Part shown: one piece after another, positions 26,740 to 34,935 of the stretch
Layout: each line of letters starts with the position of its first letter
How positions within the stretch are numbered: position 1 is the stretch's first letter
Assembly (NCBI RefSeq): GCF_030064675.1
Contig: NZ_CP116413.1
Location: 1,521,001 to 1,585,000 of the forward strand
Source of the DNA: Crossiella sp. CA-258035
GTDB taxonomy: Bacteria > Actinomycetota > Actinomycetes > Mycobacteriales > Pseudonocardiaceae
Length of the DNA: 64,000 nt
Reading direction: 5' to 3'
Made by a program: the position numbers and the translations under genes
The notes under the pieces: model-generated
The model's database searches: none
Told to the model about the DNA's origin: nothing
What the model saw: only the letters and a program-made list of their open reading frames with translations

Positions 26740-28184
26740 GTGGACTGACCGGCGGGCTGGTTGAGCTTGGACTTGCGGTAGGAGTAGGCGAAGTAGACGG
26801 CCAGGCCGACGCCGAACCAGATCGCGAACCGCAGCCAGGTCTCCGGCTGCAGGAAGGTGATCAGCCAGATGGAGAACACCACGCCGATGATCGGCACCAC
26901 CGGCATGCCGGGGGTGCGGAAGGTCCGCGGCAGGTCCGGCCGCCGGTAGCGCAGCACGATGACCGCCACGCAGACCACCACGAAGGCCAGCAGGATGCCG
27001 ATGTTGGTCAGCTCGGCCGCCGCGCTGATGTCCAGGAACCCGGCGATGAAGGCCGAGCAGACGCCGACGATCCAGGTGATCCGGCTGGGCACCTGGTGCT
27101 TCTTGCTGGTCTTGGCCAGGAACTGGGGCAGCAGGCCGTCCCGGCTCATCGCGAAGCCGACCCTGGTCACGCCGAGCATGAAGGTGAACATCACGGTGAG
27201 GATGCCCAGGATCGCGCCGACGGAGATGATCATGCCCAGGGCGGGCAGGCCGATGTCGGCGAACGCGCTGGCGAAGGCCGCCTCGCCGTCGATCTTGGTG
27301 TAGTGCACCATGCCGGTCAGCACCAGGCAGGCCAGCACGTAGAGCACCATCGAGATGGCCAGCGAGTAGATGATCGCCTTGGGCATGTGCTTCTGCGAGT
27401 CCTTGGACTCCTCGGCCGCGGTGCTCATCGCGTCGTAGCCGAACACCGCGAAGAACACCGTGGCCGCGCCGGTGACCGCGCCGCCGAAGCCGAAGGGGAA
27501 GAAGTTGCTGTAGTTGCCGGTGTTGATGTGGAAGACGCCGACCACGATCACCAGCAGCACCACGCCGACCTTGAGCCAGACCAGCGCGCTCTCGAACCGG
27601 GCCGCGTTCTTCATGCCCAGGTTGAGCACGTAGGCGATCAGCAGGCACAGCAGCGCGGCGAAGAGGTTCACGCTGTAGCTGCCCGGCGCCACGCCCTCGC
27701 CCTCGGTGCCCGGCGCGCCGAGCATCCAGGCGGGCAGCTCGATGCCGAGCATGCCGAGCAGGTTGTTGAAGTAGCCGGAGATGCCGATGGCCACCACCGC
27801 CACGATCGCGGTGTACTCCAGCAGCAGGTCCCAGCCGATCAGCCAGCCGGCCAGCTCGCCGAGCACCACGTAGCCGTAGGTGTAGGCGGACCCGGCCTTG
27901 GGGATCAGCCCGGCGAACTCGGCGTAGGAGAAGGCCGCGGCCGCGCTGGCGATGCCCGCGATCAGGAAGGAGATCAGCACCGCGGGGCCCGCGGTCTTGT
28001 TGGCCACCGCGCCGGCCAGGGAGAAGATGCCGGCGCCGATGATGCCGCCGACGCCGATCGCGGTCAGCTGCCACAGCCCCAGCGACTTGGCCAGTCCGCC
28101 GCTCTCGGACTCCCCGGTCACCTGCTCGATCGGTTTGCGCCGGAACACGCTCCGGCCGCCGGACGGACTCTGCGCCCTTGTCAT
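26730..28184 (-). CDS. Amino acid permease (APC superfamily)
   Basis: A 484-residue transporter with about 12-14 transmembrane helices. The family motif is LTAIGVGGIIGAGIFSLAG in the first helix, and FAELAG-type features follow. Resembles cationic amino acid transporter-like permeases (CAT group). ATG 28184 directly follows a GGAGCAGGAG ribosome site. Substrate probably a cationic or neutral amino acid; not certain. Confidence 0.9.
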   Translation of the reverse strand: MTRAQSPSGGRSVFRRKPIEQVTGESESGGLAKSLGLWQLTAIGVGGIIGAGIFSLAGAVANKTAGPAVLISFLIAGIASAAAAFSYAEFAGLIPKAGSAYTYGYVVLGELAGWLIGWDLLLEYTAIVAVVAIGISGYFNNLLGMLGIELPAWMLGAPGTEGEGVAPGSYSVNLFAALLCLLIAYVLNLGMKNAARFESALVWLKVGVVLLVIVVGVFHINTGNYSNFFPFGFGGAVTGAATVFFAVFGYDAMSTAAEESKDSQKHMPKAIIYSLAISMVLYVLACLVLTGMVHYTKIDGEAAFASAFADIGLPALGMIISVGAILGILTVMFTFMLGVTRVGFAMSRDGLLPQFLAKTSKKHQVPSRITWIVGVCSAFIAGFLDISAAAELTNIGILLAFVVVCVAVIVLRYRRPDLPRTFRTPGMPVVPIIGVVFSIWLITFLQPETWLRFAIWFGVGLAVYFAYSYRKSKLNQPAGQSTQD

Positions 28185-28324
28185 CTCCTGCTCCCTCCAC
28201 CCGCGGCACGCCGCTGTGCCGCGGTCACCGTAGACGACCGGCGGGGGACCCGGCAGCGTCAGTACACCGTCCAAGACCAGAAAATCGCCAGCCCCGGGAG
28301 ATCCGCGCCGACTAGGTTGGTGCC

Positions 28325-28957
28325 ATGGGTGCAGGGAGTGTCGTGTCGGTCAATGTCGGAGCCATCCAGCCCGCCGAGTGGGCCGGGCGCAAGGGCAAGA
28401 CCGCGATCGACAAACGGCCGGTGGCCGAGGCGAAGATCGGCAAGCTCGGCCTGTCCGGGGACGAGATCAGCGACCTGGAGCACCACGGCGGCGAGTTCCA
28501 GGCCGTCTACGCCTACGCGGTGGAGGACCTGGCGTTCTGGTCCGCCGAGCTGGGCCGGACGCTGGAGCCGGGCAACGCGGGGGAGAACCTGTCGGTGTCC
28601 GGAGTGGACACCCAGGCGCTGGTGATCGGCCAGCGGCTGCGGGTCGGCGGCGCCGTGCTGCGGGTGACCGCGCCACGGGTGCCCTGCCAGGTCTTCGCCG
28701 GGTTCTGGGACGTGCGCGGGCTGGTGAAGAAGTTCACCGTCATCGGCCGCACCGGCGCCTACTTCGCGGTGGAGGAGGAGGGCGAGGTGCGGGCGGGCGA
28801 TCCGATCGAGACGCTGTCCACGCCGGCGCACGGGGTGACCATCGCGGACGTCTTCGACTTCGTCGGCCGCAACAGCCGCGAGCGGGCGCCCCTGCTGCTG
28901 ACCGCCATCGCCGACCTGCCGCCCAAGGTGCAGGGCTGGGTGCGCGAGCACGCCTGA
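28325..28957 (+). CDS. MOSC domain-containing protein (YiiM type)
   Basis: A 210-residue MOSC-domain protein with LEHHGGEFQAVYAYAVEDLAFW, NAGENLSVSG and the conserved cysteine in PRVPCQVF. These match YiiM-type proteins that bind a molybdenum cofactor in reductases of N-hydroxylated compounds. TAGGTT lies 6 nt before the ATG, suggesting a leaderless mRNA. Its stop codon is the first base triplet of a perfect bidirectional terminator. Confidence 0.88.
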   Translation: MGAGSVVSVNVGAIQPAEWAGRKGKTAIDKRPVAEAKIGKLGLSGDEISDLEHHGGEFQAVYAYAVEDLAFWSAELGRTLEPGNAGENLSVSGVDTQALVIGQRLRVGGAVLRVTAPRVPCQVFAGFWDVRGLVKKFTVIGRTGAYFAVEEEGEVRAGDPIETLSTPAHGVTIADVFDFVGRNSRERAPLLLTAIADLPPKVQGWVREHA

Positions 28958-29003
28958 CAACTGTGTGCGGGGACCGTCCGGCGGTCCCCGCACACAGTTG
29001 TCA
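28955..29003. terminator. Bidirectional terminator containing both stop codons
   Basis: Perfect 22-bp inverted repeat (arms 28955-28976 and 28982-29003) with a 5-nt loop. The first three bases of each arm are the TGA stop codons of the two convergent genes, so both genes end exactly at the hairpin edge. Confidence 0.9.
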
Positions 29004-29966
29004 GCGGGTGAAGACGATCTTCCCTGCGGTCTCGCCGCCGAGCATGGCGCGGAAGCCCTCCTCGGCCCGCTCCAGCGGCAGCTCCAGGCCGATCTGCGGG
29101 CGCAGGCCGGTGAGGTCCAGGAAGGACACCAGGTCGGCCAGCTCGTCCCGGGTGCCCATCATCGAGCCGACCACGTGCAGCTGGAAGAAGAACAGGCGCT
29201 GCAGCTCGGCAGGCGGGTTGCCGCCGGTGGTGGCGCCGGAGCAGACCACCACGCCGCCGGGCTTGAGGCTGCGCATGGAGTGCGACCAGCTGGCCTCGCC
29301 CACGGTCTCGAACACCGCGTCCACCTTGCCGGGCAGCCGGGCGCCGGGCTCGAAGACCCCGTGCGCGCCAAGGCGTTCGGCCAGCGCGCGCTTGTCAGCC
29401 GAGCGGCCGGTGGCCCACACCCGCAGGCCCGCGGCCCGGCCCAGCTGCACCAGGGCGGTGGCCACCCCGCCGGAAGCGCCCTGCACCAGGATGGTCTGAC
29501 CGGGGCGGGCGGCGGCCTTGGTGAACAGCATCCGGTAGGCGGTCAGCCAGGCGGTGCCCAGGCAGGCCGCGTCGGCGAAGGACAGCCCGGCCGGCTTGGG
29601 CAGCACGTTGCGCCTGGGCAGCACGATGGTCTCGGCGAAGGAGCCCTGCAGCTTCTCGGTCAGCAGGGTGCGCTTGGGGTCCATGGTCTCGTCCCCGCGC
29701 CAGTCCTCGTCGTTGATCACCCCGTGGATGACCACCTCGGACCCGTCGGCCAGGGTGCCCGCGCCGTCGCAGCCCAGGATCATCGGGAACTGCTCGGCCT
29801 TGATGCCGACCCCGCGCAGCGTCCACAGGTCGTGCATGTTCAGGCTGGCGGCCTTGACGCTGACCGCGACCCAGCCCGCGGGCACCTCGGGCTCGGGGCG
29901 TTCGCCGACCACCAGGCCGGCCAGGGGATCCTCGGGATTCGGCTTGTCGGCGTATACGGCGAACAT
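29001..29966 (-). CDS. Zinc-binding dehydrogenase/quinone oxidoreductase (MDR family)
   Basis: A 321-residue medium-chain dehydrogenase/reductase with an N-terminal GroES-like domain (MILGCDGAGTLADGSEVV) and a Rossmann domain with ILVQGASGGVATALVQLGRAAGL. It lacks the catalytic and structural zinc cysteines of alcohol dehydrogenases, so a quinone-oxidoreductase or enoyl-reductase-like activity with NADPH is more likely. ATG 29966. Confidence 0.88.
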   Translation of the reverse strand: MFAVYADKPNPEDPLAGLVVGERPEPEVPAGWVAVSVKAASLNMHDLWTLRGVGIKAEQFPMILGCDGAGTLADGSEVVIHGVINDEDWRGDETMDPKRTLLTEKLQGSFAETIVLPRRNVLPKPAGLSFADAACLGTAWLTAYRMLFTKAAARPGQTILVQGASGGVATALVQLGRAAGLRVWATGRSADKRALAERLGAHGVFEPGARLPGKVDAVFETVGEASWSHSMRSLKPGGVVVCSGATTGGNPPAELQRLFFFQLHVVGSMMGTRDELADLVSFLDLTGLRPQIGLELPLERAEEGFRAMLGGETAGKIVFTR

Positions 29967-30044
29967 GACCGGAAACCTATCGCCTGTCCCTCTCACCCGC
30001 CCGTGATGCCGGTCACGGCGGCCCTCCGGCGTAGGCTCGGGGCC

Positions 30045-30239
30045 GTGCAGTGGTTGGCGGACTCCTGGGACGCGGTCGGGCTGTGGCTCGCCCAGCAGTG
30101 GTTCCCGTTCCAGTTCTTGCTCGTGATGGCCGTGCTGCTGCCCGTGTGCTGGGCGCTGGCCTGGGGTATCGACCGGGGCGTCGACCAGGTCTCCGCTGGA
30201 CTCTCCAAGATCCGGGGCCGCAACAGTGACCTCTCGTAA
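30045..30239 (+). CDS. Small single-pass membrane protein
   Basis: A 64-residue protein with one hydrophobic segment (about residues 20-42, FQFLLVMAVLLPVCWALAWG) and a polar C-terminus. The GTG start has no ribosome site, but TAGGCT (30032-30037) sits exactly 7 nt upstream. Its last 14 bp overlap the start of a guanyl-specific ribonuclease gene, so it is the first gene of a three-gene operon. No known family recognised. Confidence 0.6.
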   Translation: MQWLADSWDAVGLWLAQQWFPFQFLLVMAVLLPVCWALAWGIDRGVDQVSAGLSKIRGRNSDLS

Positions 30240-30678
30240 GCGCATCACCCTGGCCCTGGCCGGACTGATCGCCCTGGTGCTCGTCGGCTGGCTCGGCCGC
30301 GACCTGCTCGGCGGGAACTCGGCCGCGCCGCCGTCCTCTAGCACGGGCGCGGCGGTCTCCACCAGCGCCGGAAAGGCCACCCGCGCCGGCGGGGACGTCA
30401 CCGAGGCGCTGTCCAAGCTGCCCGCGGAGGCGGCCAAGACCTGGAAGCTGATCCAGAGCAACGGGCCGTTCCCGTACCCGGACCGGGACGGGGTGGAGTT
30501 CCAGAACCGGGAGAAGCGGCTGCCCGCGCAGGGCAAGGGCTACTACCGCGAGTACACCGTGCCCACGCCGGGCGAGCGCACCCGGGGCGCGCGGCGGCTG
30601 GTAACCGGGTCCGGCAAGGAGCTGTACTACACCGGCGACCACTACGAGACCTTCGTGAAGGTGGATCCGAACCGATGA
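30226..30678 (+). CDS. Guanyl-specific ribonuclease, RNase Sa/T1 family (exported)
   Basis: A 150-residue protein with an N-terminal hydrophobic segment (about 8-24), a Ser/Thr/Ala-rich linker, and an RNase Sa-like domain (about 55-150). The domain matches RNase Sa closely through GPFPYPDRDGVEFQNRE, YYREYTV, RTRGARR and YYTGDHYETF. The predicted catalytic residues are Glu109, Arg124 and His139, with Arg120 as a supporting residue. Unlike RNase Sa, the domain has no cysteines and so no disulfide. GTG start lies inside the preceding gene. It is followed, with a 4-bp overlap, by its probable barstar-type inhibitor. Confidence 0.9.
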   Translation: MTSRKRITLALAGLIALVLVGWLGRDLLGGNSAAPPSSSTGAAVSTSAGKATRAGGDVTEALSKLPAEAAKTWKLIQSNGPFPYPDRDGVEFQNREKRLPAQGKGYYREYTVPTPGERTRGARRLVTGSGKELYYTGDHYETFVKVDPNR

Positions 30679-30965
30679 CAGCGGTGGAGCACGTGGTCGA
30701 CGGCAGCGAGCTGCGCACCAAGCGGGCCGTCCTGCAGGCCTTCGCGCGGGCGCTGTCCTTCCCGGACTACTTCGGCGCCAACCTGGACGCCCTCTACGAC
30801 TGCCTCACCGACCTGTCCTGGCTGCCGGACGGTGCGCACCGGCTGCACTGGACGCACGCGGAAGTGTTGCGGCGCAGCGATCCGGCCGCCTTCGCCGGGA
30901 TCAGCGAGGTGCTCGCGGACGCGGTCGCGGCCAACCCCCGGCTCACCGTCCAGGTCAGCGCCTAG
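30675..30965 (+). CDS. Barstar-family ribonuclease inhibitor
   Basis: A 96-residue barstar-like protein. The core YFGANLDALYDCLTDL matches the barstar helix 2 region whose two aspartates contact the RNase active site. It overlaps the RNase gene (ATGA), as expected for cytoplasmic protection against its own secreted RNase. Its stop codon overlaps that of the convergent downstream gene. Confidence 0.92.
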   Translation: MTAVEHVVDGSELRTKRAVLQAFARALSFPDYFGANLDALYDCLTDLSWLPDGAHRLHWTHAEVLRRSDPAAFAGISEVLADAVAANPRLTVQVSA

Positions 30966-31888
30966 ACCAGGCCAGAGCGCCGCCTGCCGCGCAGGTAGGC
31001 GCGCAAGAAATCGGCGCGCAGGTAGGACCACGGGTACCGGTCCGCGTGCCCCCTGGTGGCCTCGAAGTGCGGGCGGGCCGGCTGGTGCTCGCCGCAGAGC
31101 GAGAGCCAGAACGCGACCAGGTTGTGCCCGCTGATCTTGGCCCTGGGGTCCACGCCGTGCGGGTGCTGCCAGCGCGCCACCGCGGCCAGCGCCTGCTCGC
31201 GCACGTCGGCGCGGTCGAGGTACCGGCGGCGCGCGCGGCCGGGTAACTCCGCCCACTGCTCGATGTGGCCGCGTAAGACCAGCAGGTTCAGCGCGGAGCC
31301 GACCGGCGCGGTGGCCGCGGCCTCGGTGACGAAGGCGATCCTGGCCTCCGGCGGGCGGCCCCACTTCGGCGAGAGCGAGGCGAGCAGCTGCTCGTGCCCG
31401 CGCAGGTGCTGCGGGGCCAGCGCGCGCAGCCGGTGCCAGCGCCGCGCGGTCTCCGCCGGGCCGAGCCGCTGGCCGCGGGCCAGCTGCACCAGCCACACCC
31501 ACGGCGTCGGGTCAGCCGGGTCCAGCTCGGCTGCGTGGGCGCACATGGCCTCGGCCGGGGCCAGCGCGCTCGGCAGCGTCTCGGCCCGCAGCACCTCCAC
31601 CGCACCGCGCACGATCCACCCGATCGGGTCGCCCGGTTCGCTGGTCACCCACTCCAGCAGCCAGTACGGGACCGAGGTCCCGTGCCCGGCGCGCACCGTG
31701 GCCGCGGCGACCAGCACGGCGTCGGAGCGGTCGTCGGAGTCGTGTGCGCAGGCGATCAGCGCGGCCACCGCGGTCCGGTCCCCGGCGCGGGTCGCCGCGC
31801 GGACCGCCTCCAGCTCCGGGCTGCCGTAGGTCAGGCCCTCGCGCGCCTCGGGCAGCGAGCACAACCGCCTGGCGAAGATCTTCGGCAC
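30962..31888 (-). CDS. Hypothetical protein, helical-repeat-like
   Basis: A 308-residue protein with a high content of Ala, Leu and Trp. Spaced motifs such as [17 protein letters not shown] and [17 protein letters not shown] look like a TPR-type helical scaffold. I do not recognise the family. GTG 31888 (VPKIFARRL) is chosen because TAGGCT lies 8 nt upstream on the minus strand; the longer frame crosses the divergent gene. It converges on the barstar gene with a 4-bp overlap. Confidence 0.7.
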   Translation of the reverse strand: MPKIFARRLCSLPEAREGLTYGSPELEAVRAATRAGDRTAVAALIACAHDSDDRSDAVLVAAATVRAGHGTSVPYWLLEWVTSEPGDPIGWIVRGAVEVLRAETLPSALAPAEAMCAHAAELDPADPTPWVWLVQLARGQRLGPAETARRWHRLRALAPQHLRGHEQLLASLSPKWGRPPEARIAFVTEAAATAPVGSALNLLVLRGHIEQWAELPGRARRRYLDRADVREQALAAVARWQHPHGVDPRAKISGHNLVAFWLSLCGEHQPARPHFEATRGHADRYPWSYLRADFLRAYLRGRRRSGLV

Positions 31889-31896
31889 GGAGGTCG

Positions 31897-31906
31897 AGCC
31901 TATGGT
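31897..31906. promoter_or_regulatory. Overlapping divergent -10 elements
   Basis: On the plus strand TATGGT (31901-31906) is 7 nt before ATG 31914. On the minus strand TAGGCT (31902-31897) is 8 nt before GTG 31888. The two hexamers share 2 bp. Both spacings are those of leaderless actinobacterial transcripts. Confidence 0.6.
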
Positions 31907-31913
31907 GTGGAAC

Positions 31914-32672
31914 ATGGAGTCGCTGGACCAGATGGAGGCCAATCTCGCCCGGCACGCGAGCCTATTGCACGACCCGGCGCGGGTCGTCCAGGCCGCGGAC
32001 CTGTTCTACGCCGACAGCGGCCTGGCCGATGACACCTTCAACATCATCGCCGGGGCCCGGTTCACCGAGGCGACCGCGGACCGGCGGATCGCCGAGACCG
32101 TCGAGGCGCTGCGCCGCACCGGCCGCCCGTTCTCCTGGTGGGTCGGCCCGGCCGCGACGCCGGGCGACCTGTCCGCGCGGCTGAGCGCGGCCGGGCTGCC
32201 CGCCACCGAGTCCGAGACCGCGATGTGGGCCAGCCTGGACGAGCTGGCCGCGCCGCGCGGGGCGCAGGGCCTGGACGTGGTGGTGGCGCGCACGCCGGCG
32301 CAGCTGGCCGACTACGCCGAGGTGCTGGCCGCGCTCTGGGACCCGCCCTCGCCGGCGGTCCGCGCCTACTACGCCCAGCCCGCCGCACTGGACTGCGCGG
32401 CGAAGTTCCTGGTGGGCTACGCCGACGGGCAGCCGGTGTGCACCGCCGAGGTGACCCTGCACGCCGGGGTCGCCGGGCTCTACAACGTCTGCACCGCGAG
32501 CACCCACCGCCGCCGCGGCTTCGGCGGCGCGATCACCGACGCGGCCCTGCACCTGGCCAGGAACGCCGGTTACCGGACCGCGGTGCTTCAGGCCTCGGCC
32601 GAGGGCGAGCCGGTGTACCGGCGGCTGGGCTTCCAGGTCTGCGGGCAGTTCACCGAGCACGCGCTGCGGTAG
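31914..32672 (+). CDS. GNAT-family N-acetyltransferase
   Basis: A 252-residue protein with a C-terminal GNAT domain. The acetyl-CoA-binding motif A is [17 protein letters not shown] (about 192-208), followed by the typical [16 protein letters not shown] ending. The N-terminal ~110 residues form a second, degenerate domain. ATG 31914 is preferred to the earlier ATG at 31902, which lies inside the -10 element. Substrate unknown. Confidence 0.85.
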   Translation: MESLDQMEANLARHASLLHDPARVVQAADLFYADSGLADDTFNIIAGARFTEATADRRIAETVEALRRTGRPFSWWVGPAATPGDLSARLSAAGLPATESETAMWASLDELAAPRGAQGLDVVVARTPAQLADYAEVLAALWDPPSPAVRAYYAQPAALDCAAKFLVGYADGQPVCTAEVTLHAGVAGLYNVCTASTHRRRGFGGAITDAALHLARNAGYRTAVLQASAEGEPVYRRLGFQVCGQFTEHALR

Positions 32673-32731
32673 CGGCACCACAGAGACACCCGGTTTGGCG
32701 AATCCCTGGCGCAGGGCCAGAATCGGCTGAC

Positions 32732-33340
32732 ATGCGACGAATGACCCCGGCCGTGCTGACCGCGGTGGCGATCCTCGGTCTCACGGCGTGCTCGTCCGGC
32801 GGGACCGGCTCCCCACAGACCTCCAGCGCGACCAGCAGCGCGGCCCCGGCCCCGCTGGTGTCGGCGACCTTCGCCCCACCCGCGGCCACCGGCGCCCAGC
32901 CGCCCGGCGTGGTCTACAACACCGAGCTTGTGCCCGCGGGCGCCGCGGGCAAGGTCACCGGCGCCGCCGCCGACGGCCGCACCACGGTGGCCCTGGAGGT
33001 CACCGGCCTGCGCCCCAACCGCAAGTACGGCTCGCACGTGCACACCAAGGTGTGCGGTCCGAAGCCCGCGGACTCCGGACCGCACTACCAGGACAAGCTG
33101 GACCCGGTGCAGCCCTCGGTGGACCCGGCCTTCGCCAACCCGAAGAACGAGGTCTGGCTGGACTTCGAGACCGACGCCGCGGGCGCGGCCAAGGTCTCGG
33201 CCACGGTGGAGTGGAAGTGGCGGCCGAACGAGGCCAACTCGGTGGTGCTGCACATCGACCAGACCAACCACCACGACCACGGCAAGGCCGGCACCGCCGG
33301 TGAGCGCCTGGCCTGCCTGACCGCCCCGTTCAAGTCCTAG
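32732..33340 (+). CDS. SodC-like (Cu/Zn superoxide dismutase family) lipoprotein
   Basis: A 202-residue lipoprotein with lipobox LTAC (Cys20) and a Ser/Ala/Thr-rich linker. The SodC-like beta-barrel is recognised by GSHVHTKVCG, GPHYQD, LHIDQ and GTAGERLACL. The HVH copper ligands and the disulfide cysteines are present. The canonical zinc-loop HxGDL segment is not evident, so dismutase activity is uncertain. It may bind copper or be a degenerate SodC. ATG 32732. Confidence 0.75.
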   Translation: MRRMTPAVLTAVAILGLTACSSGGTGSPQTSSATSSAAPAPLVSATFAPPAATGAQPPGVVYNTELVPAGAAGKVTGAAADGRTTVALEVTGLRPNRKYGSHVHTKVCGPKPADSGPHYQDKLDPVQPSVDPAFANPKNEVWLDFETDAAGAAKVSATVEWKWRPNEANSVVLHIDQTNHHDHGKAGTAGERLACLTAPFKS

Positions 33341-33359
33341 CCGGGCCGGGTGCCCGTGG

Positions 33360-34136
33360 TCAGTCGGCCGCGGGCACCCAGGAAGCCGGGCGCTTCTCGG
33401 CGAAGGCGCGGATGCCCTCCTGGCCCTCGGCGCTGGCGAAGTGCCCAGCGGAGAGCTCCAGCATGTCCGCGAAGTCCTCGCCGAGACCCGCGGCCGGGGG
33501 GCGGCGGAGCATGGCCTTGGTGGCGGCCAGCGCGTTCGGGCCGCCCAGGGCGAGCATGTCGGTGTAGCGGCGGACCTCGGTGTCCAGGTCCTCGGGGGCG
33601 GCCGCGGAGTTGATCAGGCCGATGGCCGCGGCGCGCTCGGCGTCGAACTTCTCGCCGGTGAGGAACAGCTCGTGCGCGGCGCGCGGCAGCAGCCGGGGCA
33701 GCACGGTGACCGAGATGACCGCCGGGACCACGCCGATGCGGACCTCGGTGAAGGCGAAGCTGGCCGCGTGTGTGGCCACCGCGATGTCACAGGCGGCCAC
33801 GATGCCGACGCCACCGGCGCGGGCCGGGCCGGCCACCTTGGCCACCACCGGTTTGGGGCTGGTCCAGATCTGTTCCAGGATCGCCGGGAACTCGTTCACG
33901 CCCTGGTCGCCCGCGCCGGCGCCGCGGGACTCCTTGAGGTCCATGCCGGAGCAGAACACGGTGCCGGTGTGGCCCAGCACGACTACCCGCACCGCCTCGT
34001 CGGCGATGGCGGTGCTCAGGTGCGCGCGCAGCTCGCGGCGGAGCTGGGCGGAGAGGGCGTTGCGGTTGTGCGGGGAGTCGAGGGTGATCTCGGCGATGCC
34101 ACGGTCGACCGCGTAGTGGACGAGTTCGTCAGCCAT
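33360..34136 (-). CDS. Enoyl-CoA hydratase/isomerase family protein
   Basis: A 258-residue crotonase-fold protein (HNRNALSAQLRRELRAHL ... VFCSGMDLKES ... AGPARAGGVGIVAACDIAVA). The oxyanion-hole segments are present. The first catalytic glutamate of true hydratases (GGGxEL) is replaced (GGVGIV), so another crotonase activity on an acyl-CoA is likely. A monocistronic unit. Confidence 0.88.
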   Translation of the reverse strand: MADELVHYAVDRGIAEITLDSPHNRNALSAQLRRELRAHLSTAIADEAVRVVVLGHTGTVFCSGMDLKESRGAGAGDQGVNEFPAILEQIWTSPKPVVAKVAGPARAGGVGIVAACDIAVATHAASFAFTEVRIGVVPAVISVTVLPRLLPRAAHELFLTGEKFDAERAAAIGLINSAAAPEDLDTEVRRYTDMLALGGPNALAATKAMLRRPPAAGLGEDFADMLELSAGHFASAEGQEGIRAFAEKRPASWVPAAD

Positions 34137-34159
34137 GCACGCACCCTAAACATAGAAGT

Positions 34160-34199
34160 GACCGCATCGGGGAGACGGGCGGTTCTCCCCGATGCGGTC
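34160..34199 (-). terminator. Terminator of the secreted-protein gene
   Basis: Perfect 16-bp inverted repeat (arms 34160-34175 and 34184-34199, 8-nt loop), 24 bp beyond the stop codon at 34224 on the minus strand. Confidence 0.8.
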
Positions 34200-34223
34200 T
34201 GGAACCGGCTGAAAGGAGGCAGT

Positions 34224-34859
34224 TCAGCCGATCGTCGTGGTGGTCAACGCCGGGTTGGGGCTGGGGTAGCACTTGGTGGGGGCGTCGACCGGGAACCCGA
34301 GCGCTACCGCGGTGGCGGTGAAGGTCAGGCCGGGGTTGGTGAAGCTGGAGCCGCCGAGCTTGGTCTCGATGGTGCCGCTGGCGCCTGCGGTGAGCTTGAG
34401 GGTGATGGTGGGGATCTCGAAGGCCGCGCCGCCCGCGAGCGCCGCGCTCAACTTGACCTCCAGGTTGTCGCCGACCTTGGTGATGGTCGGCGTGCCCACG
34501 CCGGAGCCGCCGGAGAGGGTGGCCGAGACGTAGGTGGAGTTCGCCGGGACCGGCACGGTCAGCAGGAAGTTCTTGATCTCACGCAGGGTGTAGTTGCCGA
34601 CCTTGTCCGGCACCTTGTTCGGCGCGGGGTCGAACACCGCGGTGACCTCGCCGCCGGGGGCGACGGTGGCCGGTGCGGTGGCGGTCAGGTCCTGGCTGAA
34701 GGTGGCGTCAACCGGACCGAGCGGGCTGCTGGCCTGACAGGCGAAGTTCACCGCGGCCGCAGGGGTGGCCACGGCGGGACCGGCAAGGGTGAGCAGGGGG
34801 GCGACGACCGCGGTCACGGCTAGCAACAGTCGAGCGGTGGAGCGTCGTGCAGGGGACAT
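34224..34859 (-). CDS. Secreted protein of unknown function
   Basis: A 211-residue protein with a clear signal peptide (LLLAVTAVVAPLLTLAGPAVATPA, cut about residue 32-36 in the precursor) and a Thr/Ala/Val-rich, beta-strand-like mature part. It has only two cysteines, near each end (FACQ and TKCYP), which may form a disulfide. Repeated dehydratase- or cadherin-like motifs are absent. I do not recognise the family. ATG 34859 follows GAGGTGG. Flanked by its own terminator, so monocistronic. Confidence 0.75.
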   Translation of the reverse strand: MSPARRSTARLLLAVTAVVAPLLTLAGPAVATPAAAVNFACQASSPLGPVDATFSQDLTATAPATVAPGGEVTAVFDPAPNKVPDKVGNYTLREIKNFLLTVPVPANSTYVSATLSGGSGVGTPTITKVGDNLEVKLSAALAGGAAFEIPTITLKLTAGASGTIETKLGGSSFTNPGLTFTATAVALGFPVDAPTKCYPSPNPALTTTTIG

Positions 34860-34935
34860 ATCCCACCTCGCTGTAGAAAATTCCTCCCGACACGGCGGCG
34901 GTAGAGGTGAGTCTCACACGACGATCATTCTGTTG

